Origin: an uncultured Flavobacteriaceae bacterium
GTDB lineage: Bacteria; Bacteroidota; Bacteroidia; Flavobacteriales; Flavobacteriaceae
DNA: 7,032 nt
NCBI GenBank assembly: GCA_945788155.1
Contig: CALZKX010000085.1
Location: 1 to 7,032 of the forward strand
Direction of reading: 5' to 3'
Translations under genes and position numbers: made by a program
Part shown: in pieces, positions 1 through 4,621 of the stretch
Numbering within the stretch: the first letter of the stretch is position 1
How the letters are laid out: the number at the start of each line of letters is the position of its first letter
Notes under the pieces: model-generated
Database searches by the model: none
Told to the model about the DNA's origin: nothing
Seen by the model: only the letters and a program-made list of their open reading frames with translations

Positions 1-431
1 CTACCAACTAATTGTGCGTTTCCTTCGTAATCAAAGAAGAATGAAAAACGTTGATCAAACTCCGCATCAGGATCATTTTTATCATAAAAATGCACTTTTA
101 CAGCAATGGTTAAACGGTTTTGTGCAGCAGTATTGTTAGCTGTTGCTGTGGTAGGAGAGATGCGATACTCTACTATTTCGCCTTCGTAAAGTAAATCGCC
201 ATTGGATTTAACAAGGTCTAAATTTGTTTGATTTAAAATAATTTCTTCAAGTGCTATTCTAAAATCACGCTCTAAACCTGGTTCTATTAAAGGTGCGTTG
301 TTTTGAAAATAGTTGACTTGAAAGGTTTTGGTGTTTTCAGAAACATTTGTGCCTGTAAATTTATATTTCCAGCAACTTTGAAAAGTAGTTGCTAAAATTA
401 AAATGAGTAGTATGTGTTTTGTTTTTTCCAT
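1..431 (-). CDS. lptE: LptE-family LPS assembly lipoprotein (3' end missing)
   Basis: Reading left from an ATG at 431-429, the frame stays open for 143 codons to the window edge. LptE is the outer-membrane lipoprotein that plugs and helps assemble the LptD translocon, which delivers lipopolysaccharide to the cell surface. The N-terminus is a lipoprotein signal: basic start MEKTKH, hydrophobic core ILLILILATT, then lipobox FQSC with Cys20 as the lipidation site. No acidic stretch follows the cysteine (it reads CWKYKF), so a surface-export signal is not apparent and a periplasm-facing location is inferred. The mature part carries family-typical stretches: TFQVNYFQNNAPLIEPGLE (about 36-54), an amphipathic helix RDFRIALEEIIL, then QTNLDLV and GDLLYEGEIVEYRISP. 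The family is usually about 165-170 residues, so roughly 25 are lost off the edge. No good promoter or RBS is visible in the 79-nt gap before it. The family call rests on recalled patterns, not a search. Confidence 0.85.
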   Translation of the reverse strand, partial: MEKTKHILLILILATTFQSCWKYKFTGTNVSENTKTFQVNYFQNNAPLIEPGLERDFRIALEEIILNQTNLDLVKSNGDLLYEGEIVEYRISPTTATANNTAAQNRLTIAVKVHFYDKNDPDAEFDQRFSFFFDYEGNAQLVG

Positions 432-510
432 AAAAATATTCTTTAAAGCTACGCTTCTATATTTTCAATAAAAAATTATATTTTTATTTCAATAGTGTTC
501 ATAATTACAG
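432..510 (-). other. AT-rich spacer before lptE, no convincing promoter
   Basis: This 79-nt gap between the small gene and lptE is almost pure A/T. On the minus strand the best -7-like element is TAGCTTTA (451-444), one mismatch from TAnnTTTG, but it has no properly spaced -33 TTG. There is no GG-N10-GC pattern, so no -24/-12 (σ54) promoter here. Two similar short tracts, ATTGAAAT and ATTGAAAA, occur on the minus strand but look like base composition. lptE may be co-transcribed with the gene upstream. Confidence 0.4.
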
Positions 511-708
511 TTAATAAGTATTAGGTCGCTTCATGGTAATAAACGCATAAATGTAGCCAGCATTATCTGCTACATCAAAATCAACATTTATTAATCGATA
601 TCCTTGATAATGTTTTTCGTTTACCAAATCTTCTGCTTCTTGTCTAATTTTTTCTGAGCTATTACGTGCAAACGATTTACGAATCATAAATATTTCTACT
701 GCTTTCAC
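511..708 (-). CDS. Small hypothetical protein, DUF4177-like in appearance
   Basis: A 65-codon frame starting at GTG (708-706) and ending at TAA. It has a plausible compact fold: a β-strand (KAVEIFMIRKSF), an amphipathic helix (about 17-34, SSEKIRQEAEDLVNEKHY), a QGYRLINVDFDV strand, and a closing strand GYIYAFITMKRP. This strand-helix-strand-strand pattern with a central GYxLxxV motif resembles DUF4177-type small proteins, but that is a resemblance only and gives no function. There is no signal peptide or membrane segment, so it is probably cytoplasmic. The only alternative start is ATG at 687-685 (residue 8, 58 aa), which would cut into the first strand; upstream, the frame meets TGA with no ATG. 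It lies 98 nt after the σ54 activator and 79 nt before lptE. The protein-like composition and periodicity favour a real gene over a chance frame. Confidence 0.6.
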   Translation of the reverse strand: MKAVEIFMIRKSFARNSSEKIRQEAEDLVNEKHYQGYRLINVDFDVADNAGYIYAFITMKRPNTY

Positions 709-736
709 CTGTTGGTTTCTATTTTCTTTTATTTGT

Positions 737-770
737 CAGATGTAATCAACATAAACTAAAAACTTACAAA
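737..770 (-). promoter_or_regulatory. Possible promoter for the small gene
   Basis: On the minus strand, TTTG (770-767) is followed after 22 nt by TACATCTG (744-737), which matches the Bacteroidota -7 element TAnnTTTG at all but one fixed position. The start site would fall near 732, leaving a leader of about 24 nt before the GTG at 708. The -33 part overlaps the terminator-like hairpin at 758-780, which weakens both calls. Confidence 0.3.
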
Positions 771-780
771 GTAATGTTTT
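758..780 (-). terminator. Weak intrinsic terminator after the σ54 activator
   Basis: On the minus strand, 27 nt past the stop of the σ54 activator, AAAAC-a-TTAC pairs with GTAA-GTTTT across a TTT loop, with one bulged A, and the right arm runs into T residues. The stem has only two G:C pairs, so it would be leaky at best. If real, it separates the activator from the small gene and lptE. Confidence 0.35.
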
Positions 781-806
781 CTTGTAGTTGATTTCATAAA
801 GTTATT

Positions 807-2060
807 TTAAAGATCAAATTGCTTTATTTTTCTATACAACGTACGTTCACTTATACCAAGTTCGGCAGCTGCTAATTTACGTTTTCCTTTGTGACGTTCT
901 AAAGATTTTTTTATTAATTCCAGTTCTTTGTCATGAAGCGATAAGGTTTCCTCTTCTTCAATCTCTTCAGCAAAATGATACTTGTCTTGAGTATTATTAA
1001 CTATTTCAACTGGTTGAGTGCTTTCTTCAGGTAACGATAATACTTCTAATTCTTCTTTTGCAGTGTTGTCCTCATCACCATAAATTTTTTGTATAAGTCC
1101 TTGATTATCTTTTTGAACATCTTGGGTATTCCCATTTTGCATGAGCTCCATGGTGAGTTTCTTCAAGTCGTTCAAATCACTTTTCATATCGAACAATACT
1201 TTGTAAAGTATTTCACGTTCGTTGCTGAAATCACTTTCTTTTTTAGCTGAACTAATAACAGCAGGTAAGTTTTGGCCAGCATTTGGTAAATAGTTTCTTA
1301 ATATTTCGGGAGTTATTTCTCGCTTATGTTCTAATACCGAAACTTGCTCTGCCACATTACGTAATTGCCTAATATTTCCGCTCCAACGGTATTTTAATAG
1401 CATTGTAATAGCATCATCACTTAGTTTAATTGTTGGCATTTTGTATTTAAGGGCAAAATCGCTTGCGAACTTTCTAAATAACAAGTGAATGTCTTCTTTA
1501 CGATCTCTTAAAGGTGGGAGATGAATATCAATAGTACTTAATCTATAATACAGGTCTTCTCTAAATTTTTCTTTTTTAATAGCATCAAACATGTCCATAT
1601 TTGTTGCTGCCACAATACGAACATTGGTTTTTTGCACTTTACTAGAGCCTACTTTAATAAATTCGCCATTTTCTAGAACACGTAATAAACGCACTTGTGT
1701 GGTTAATGGTAATTCGCCAACTTCATCTAAGAAAATAGTGCCTCCATCTGCAACTTCAAAATAGCCAGAACGTGTTTGTGTAGCTCCAGTAAAAGCTCCT
1801 TTTTCGTGGCCAAATAGCTCACTGTCTATAGTACCCTCGGGAATTGCACCACAGTTTACTGCAATATATTTTCCGTGTTTTCTATGTGAAAGCTGGTGTA
1901 TGATTTTTGGAATACTTTCTTTACCAACACCAGATTCTCCAGTGACTAACACCGAAATATCTGTTGGCGCGACTTGAATCGCCTTTTCAATAGCACGATT
2001 TAAAGCAGTATCGTTACCAATAATTCCAAAACGTTGTTTTATAGCTTGAATTGATTCCAT
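807..2060 (-). CDS. σ54-dependent Fis-family transcriptional activator, no receiver domain
   Basis: A 417-residue bacterial enhancer-binding protein that would use ATP hydrolysis to open promoters bound by RNA polymerase-σ54. The AAA+ domain begins almost at the N-terminus: Walker A GESGVGKE (41-48), the σ54-contacting loop GAFTGA (88-93, intact), Walker B GGTIFLDE (106-113), sensor AATN (151-154), arginine-finger region FREDLYYR (R167, R173) and sensor II GNIRQLRN (228-235). The C-terminus is a Fis-type helix-turn-helix (about 378-415, with KRKLAAAELGISERTLYRKI). No receiver, PAS or GAF domain is present, so its activity must be controlled by another protein, by its amount or by the linker. 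The linker (about 262-375) is long and becomes strongly acidic (AEEIEEEE). The ATG start at 2060 leaves only about 12 residues ahead of the core and lies 5 nt after a hairpin repeat. In flavobacteria this gene is commonly next to lptE and miaB, so an envelope-related regulon is a reasonable but unproven guess. Confidence 0.93.
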   Translation of the reverse strand: MESIQAIKQRFGIIGNDTALNRAIEKAIQVAPTDISVLVTGESGVGKESIPKIIHQLSHRKHGKYIAVNCGAIPEGTIDSELFGHEKGAFTGATQTRSGYFEVADGGTIFLDEVGELPLTTQVRLLRVLENGEFIKVGSSKVQKTNVRIVAATNMDMFDAIKKEKFREDLYYRLSTIDIHLPPLRDRKEDIHLLFRKFASDFALKYKMPTIKLSDDAITMLLKYRWSGNIRQLRNVAEQVSVLEHKREITPEILRNYLPNAGQNLPAVISSAKKESDFSNEREILYKVLFDMKSDLNDLKKLTMELMQNGNTQDVQKDNQGLIQKIYGDEDNTAKEELEVLSLPEESTQPVEIVNNTQDKYHFAEEIEEEETLSLHDKELELIKKSLERHKGKRKLAAAELGISERTLYRKIKQFDL

Positions 2061-2065
2061 AATAT

Positions 2066-2083
2066 TTCCTGCGCAGGCAGGAA
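2066..2083 (-). repeat. REP-like hairpin directly before the σ54-activator start
   Basis: A 7-bp perfect stem, TTCCTGC paired with GCAGGAA, around a 4-nt loop (2073-2076). It is far more GC-rich than its surroundings. Read on the minus strand it is GATTCCTGCCTGCGCAGG followed by AAATATT and the ATG, so the stem ends 5 nt before the start codon. The sequence fits a short palindromic repeat type that I recall in flavobacterial intergenic DNA, roughly GGATTCCTGC-n4-GCAGGAATGA. In the mRNA it would fold over the ribosome-binding region. Confidence 0.65.
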
Positions 2084-2115
2084 TCTTTTAATTTAAACTT
2101 ATTTTTAATAATTGT

Positions 2116-2140
2116 GGATCCCTGCTTTTGCAGAAATGAC
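2116..2140 (+). repeat. Degenerate REP-like element, inverted relative to the copy at 2066-2083
   Basis: The + strand reads GGATCCCTGC-TTTT-GCAGAAATGAC. This is the same palindromic type in the opposite orientation, with one change in each arm, leaving a stem of six pairs out of eight. It ends 7 nt before the last base of miaB (2147, minus-strand stop). With the copy at 2066-2083 it forms an inverted pair around about 32 nt of A/T-rich DNA, filling most of the miaB-σ54 activator gap. Confidence 0.55.
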
Positions 2141-2146
2141 AATCAA

Positions 2147-3595
2147 CTAATTATTTTCCGAATACCCTACTGCTTCACCAATAAGTGTAGCACTAGTGCA
2201 ATCTTTCACTTTTACATTTACAAAATCCCCTACTTTGTAATGTGATTTAGGGAATACTGCAACCGAGTTATGTTCGGTTCTTCCGGACCAGTGTTCTGAT
2301 GATTTTTTTGATTCTTTTTCAATTAATACTTCAACCGTTTTGTTGAGGTATTCTTCTGTTCTAATTCGGCTGTGTTCTTGTTGTAATGCTACAACTTCAG
2401 CTAAACGCTTCATTTTAATAGCTTCCGGAATATCGTCTTTCAATTTTCGTGCTGCCATAGTTCCTGGTCGTTCGGAGTAAGCAAACATATAGCCAAACGA
2501 ATATTTTACATGCTCCATTAGGCTTAATGTGTCCTGATGATCTTCTTCCGTTTCGGTTGGGAAACCTGTTATTAAGTCATGTGATACTGTGCAGTCTGGT
2601 AATATTTTTTTAATATCATCAATCAACTGGATATACTCTTTGCGAGTGTGTTGACGATTCATTTCTTTTAATATCCTGTCACTTCCACTTTGTACAGGAA
2701 GGTGAATATAGTTGCAAATATTTTTGTGCTTTGCCATTGAGCGAACAACATCTAAGGTCATATCTTGTGGGTTGGATGTTGAAAAACGGATGCGCATTTT
2801 TGGTTGCGCTTGAGCGCACATTTCTAATAAATTAGCAAAACTTACGGCTGTCGCTTTTTGAATATCGCTCGCTTTATCAAAGTCTTTTTTTAATCCGCCT
2901 CCATACCATAGGTAACTATCTACATTTTGACCTAGTAAGGTAATTTCTTTAAAGCCTTTTGAAGCTAAATCATTTACTTCTTCAATAATACTTTGCGGAT
3001 TTCTACTGCGTTCACGACCTCTTGTAAAAGGCACTACACAAAATGTACACATGTTATCGCAACCACGAGTAATAGATACAAAAGCAGTAACGCCATTGCT
3101 TTGCAATCTTACAGGTGAAATATCGCCATACGTTTCATCTTTAGATAAAATAACATTTATGGCATCTCTACCTTGTTCAACTTCTTCGAGTAAGTTGGGT
3201 AAATCTTTATAAGCATCAGGGCCAACAACTAAATCCACAATTTTCTCTTCTTCCAGAAACTTGCTTTTTAGTCTTTCAGCCATACAGCCTAAAACACCAA
3301 CCTTCATTTTTGGATTGTGATTTCGTTTTACCGCATTGTATTTTTCTAAACGTTTTCTTACGGTTTGTTCTGCCTTATCTCTAATAGAACACGTGTTTAC
3401 CAAAACTAAATCGGCTTCTTCTAGTTTTTGCGTAGTGTTAAATCCATCGTTGGCTAAAATTGAAGCTACAATTTCACTGTCGCTAAAATTCATAGCACAG
3501 CCGTAACTTTCAATAAAAAGTTTTCTAGTATTTTTTTTATTCTCGTCTAAAATCAAGGGTTTACCTTGTTTTTTCTCGTCTATAATCTTCTCCAT
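2147..3595 (-). CDS. miaB: tRNA-2-methylthio-N6-dimethylallyladenosine synthase MiaB
   Basis: This cytoplasmic radical-SAM methylthiotransferase adds a methylthio group to i6A37 of tRNAs that read codons starting with U, after MiaA has attached the isopentenyl group. All three modules are present. The N-terminal UPF0004 domain holds the auxiliary-cluster cysteines C33 (ESYGCAMN), C69 (NTCSIRD) and C103 (LGCMAER). The radical-SAM core has RGCDNMCTFC with C179, C183 and C186 binding the second 4Fe-4S cluster, plus PFTRGRERSR and the HLPVQSGSDRIL stretch. A C-terminal TRAM RNA-binding domain lies at about 411-478 (from RTEEYLNKTVEVL to LIGEAVGY). The 482-residue length is normal for Bacteroidota MiaB, which carry a short insertion near 232-252. 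The SYGCAMN form and the TRAM domain fit MiaB better than MtaB or RimO. Transcription probably starts from the TATCTTTG promoter at 3661-3654; a hairpin ends 7 nt before the ATG. Confidence 0.96.
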   Translation of the reverse strand: MEKIIDEKKQGKPLILDENKKNTRKLFIESYGCAMNFSDSEIVASILANDGFNTTQKLEEADLVLVNTCSIRDKAEQTVRKRLEKYNAVKRNHNPKMKVGVLGCMAERLKSKFLEEEKIVDLVVGPDAYKDLPNLLEEVEQGRDAINVILSKDETYGDISPVRLQSNGVTAFVSITRGCDNMCTFCVVPFTRGRERSRNPQSIIEEVNDLASKGFKEITLLGQNVDSYLWYGGGLKKDFDKASDIQKATAVSFANLLEMCAQAQPKMRIRFSTSNPQDMTLDVVRSMAKHKNICNYIHLPVQSGSDRILKEMNRQHTRKEYIQLIDDIKKILPDCTVSHDLITGFPTETEEDHQDTLSLMEHVKYSFGYMFAYSERPGTMAARKLKDDIPEAIKMKRLAEVVALQQEHSRIRTEEYLNKTVEVLIEKESKKSSEHWSGRTEHNSVAVFPKSHYKVGDFVNVKVKDCTSATLIGEAVGYSENN

Positions 3596-3602
3596 TATTT
3601 AT

Positions 3603-3620
3603 TTTCCGTGAAAACGGAAA
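3603..3620 (-). repeat. Hairpin in the miaB leader, related to the 2066-2083 repeat
   Basis: A perfect 7-bp stem, TTTCCGT paired with ACGGAAA, with a 4-nt loop (3610-3613). Read on the minus strand it is GATTTCCGTTTTCACGGAAA, then 7 nt to the miaB ATG. Its layout and its GATT-CC core match the hairpin before the σ54 activator, and it resembles the flavobacterial GATTTCCGC-n4-GCGGAAATGA repeat type. It lies inside the predicted miaB transcript and could affect initiation of translation. Confidence 0.55.
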
Positions 3621-3653
3621 TCTCATTTGTATTTAAAAAACTCAATAAGCATG

Positions 3654-3686
3654 CAAAGATACAATTTATTTAGTTTTTATGACAAA
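3654..3686 (-). promoter_or_regulatory. miaB promoter (Bacteroidota type)
   Basis: On the minus strand, TATCTTTG (3661-3654) is a perfect match to TAnnTTTG, and TTTG (3686-3683) lies 21 nt upstream, within the usual spacing for the primary Bacteroidota σ factor. The start site would be near 3649, giving a leader of about 55 nt that contains the hairpin at 3603-3620. Confidence 0.65.
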
Positions 3687-3721
3687 GTGGCAGAGTGTTA
3701 AATTTAATACATAAGATTATT

Positions 3722-3729
3722 TACATTTG
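3722..3729 (+). promoter_or_regulatory. -7 element for the membrane-protein gene
   Basis: TACATTTG is a perfect TAnnTTTG match, 22 nt before the ATG at 3752, which implies a leader of about 18 nt. No clear -33 TTG lies at the expected distance (around 3699-3705 the sequence is TTAAATT), so the -33 contact may be weak. The element is 60 nt from the divergent miaB -7 element. Confidence 0.6.
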
Positions 3730-3751
3730 AAGTCTAACCAAATTAATTAGG

Positions 3752-4501
3752 ATGAACTACTCTGAAATACAATCGAAAATAAAGAACGCTCAACATTTAG
3801 ATTTTGGAAAAATCCTCGATCTTACTATTAATATGTTTAAAGAAGTTTGGTTAAAAGGTTTTTTGATGGTGTTAGTTCTTGTGGTATTTGCAGTAGCAAT
3901 TTCAGTTTCATTTAGTTTTATAGGTCTTGGCCCAGGTCCTTTTGAAGTTGATTACAATGAAGGTTTCAATTTTTTTGATAATTATACGAGTAATGCTTTT
4001 TATTCATTACCTCAAACTATATTAATTTCCTCTATAACAATTGGCTTATTGGCAGGATTTTACAGAGTTTGTAAATTGATTGATTTAAATGAAACACCAA
4101 GCGAAGATTTATTCTACTATTTTAAAGGCGATCATATTCGTAAAATATTTATACTAGGAATTATTTATTCTTTAATAGCTGTGATTGCTCAATGGCTATT
4201 TTTAATACCATATATATATGCTATTGTGCCATTGTCTTTTTTTGCAGTAGTATTTTCTAATAATCCTGAATTAACAGAAACTGAAATAGTAAAGATTAGT
4301 TTTAATTTAGGCACAAAAAAATGGTTGATAACTTTTGGATTATTATTTGTAACAGGAATTTTAGGAATGTTAGGCATTATTGCATGTGGCATAGGATTGT
4401 TATTTACTATATCTATAGTTTATCTTCCAGTATATTTTGTGTATCGCGATATTGTAGGCTTTGAAGATGATAGTGAAATAATGAAAATAGGAACCGAATA
4501 A
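3752..4501 (+). CDS. Integral membrane protein of unknown function
   Basis: A 249-residue inner-membrane protein with no catalytic motif that I recognise. About six membrane segments can be read: 36-57 (FLMVLVLVVFAVAISVSF), 85-107, 131-150, 152-169, 190-211 and 212-231. The short hydrophilic N-terminus (FGKILDLTINMFKEVWLKG) looks like an amphipathic lead-in helix, and the loop at 60-84 is rich in Phe, Asp and Asn. The layout resembles DUF975 or GPDPase-membrane-domain-like proteins, which are themselves poorly understood; this is a topology resemblance only. The ATG at 3752 has no strong Shine-Dalgarno, as is normal in this phylum. The gene is transcribed alone, diverging from miaB and ending in a strong terminator before topA, so its position says little about function. 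Confidence 0.85.
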   Translation: MNYSEIQSKIKNAQHLDFGKILDLTINMFKEVWLKGFLMVLVLVVFAVAISVSFSFIGLGPGPFEVDYNEGFNFFDNYTSNAFYSLPQTILISSITIGLLAGFYRVCKLIDLNETPSEDLFYYFKGDHIRKIFILGIIYSLIAVIAQWLFLIPYIYAIVPLSFFAVVFSNNPELTETEIVKISFNLGTKKWLITFGLLFVTGILGMLGIIACGIGLLFTISIVYLPVYFVYRDIVGFEDDSEIMKIGTE

Positions 4502-4522
4502 AAAGACCAATTATTATACTTT

Positions 4523-4550
4523 AAAAACCTGTTCGATACAGGTTTTTTTT
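4523..4550 (+). terminator. Intrinsic terminator after the membrane-protein gene
   Basis: AAAAACCTG (4523-4531) pairs perfectly with CAGGTTTTT (4539-4547), and T4532-A4538 extends the stem to 10 bp around a TCGAT loop. T residues continue to 4550. It lies 21 nt past the stop codon and insulates topA. The A-tract on the left arm would also let it work on the minus strand, though no gene converges on it. Confidence 0.85.
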
Positions 4551-4571
4551 ATAGGTAAAAACAAACTAAAA

Positions 4572-4601
4572 TTTGCAAATAAAAAAAATCGTCTACATTT
4601 G
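4572..4601 (+). promoter_or_regulatory. topA promoter (Bacteroidota type)
   Basis: TTTG (4572-4575) followed after 18 nt by TACATTTG (4594-4601): both elements match the Bacteroidota primary σ consensus at normal spacing. The start site would be near 4606, leaving a very short leader of about 16 nt to the topA ATG at 4622. Confidence 0.75.
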
Positions 4602-4621
4602 TACCTCTAAAAAAATGAATA

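Noticed and set aside
2094..2101. TAAGTTTA on the minus strand as a promoter for the σ54 activator
   Set aside because: It misses the last conserved G of TAnnTTTG and has no TTG at -33 distance; read-through from miaB is at least as likely.
3688..3702. TGGCA-GAGTG-TTAAA on the plus strand as a σ54 -24/-12 promoter for the membrane-protein gene
   Set aside because: The -24 half (TGGCA) looks right, but the essential GC at the -12 position is AA, so the GG-N10-GC spacing rule fails; a primary-σ -7 element lies just downstream and explains the gene better.
4189..4392. Minus-strand frame of 67 codons inside the membrane-protein gene
   Set aside because: It lies entirely antisense to a well-supported coding region, and has no promoter or protein-like pattern of its own.
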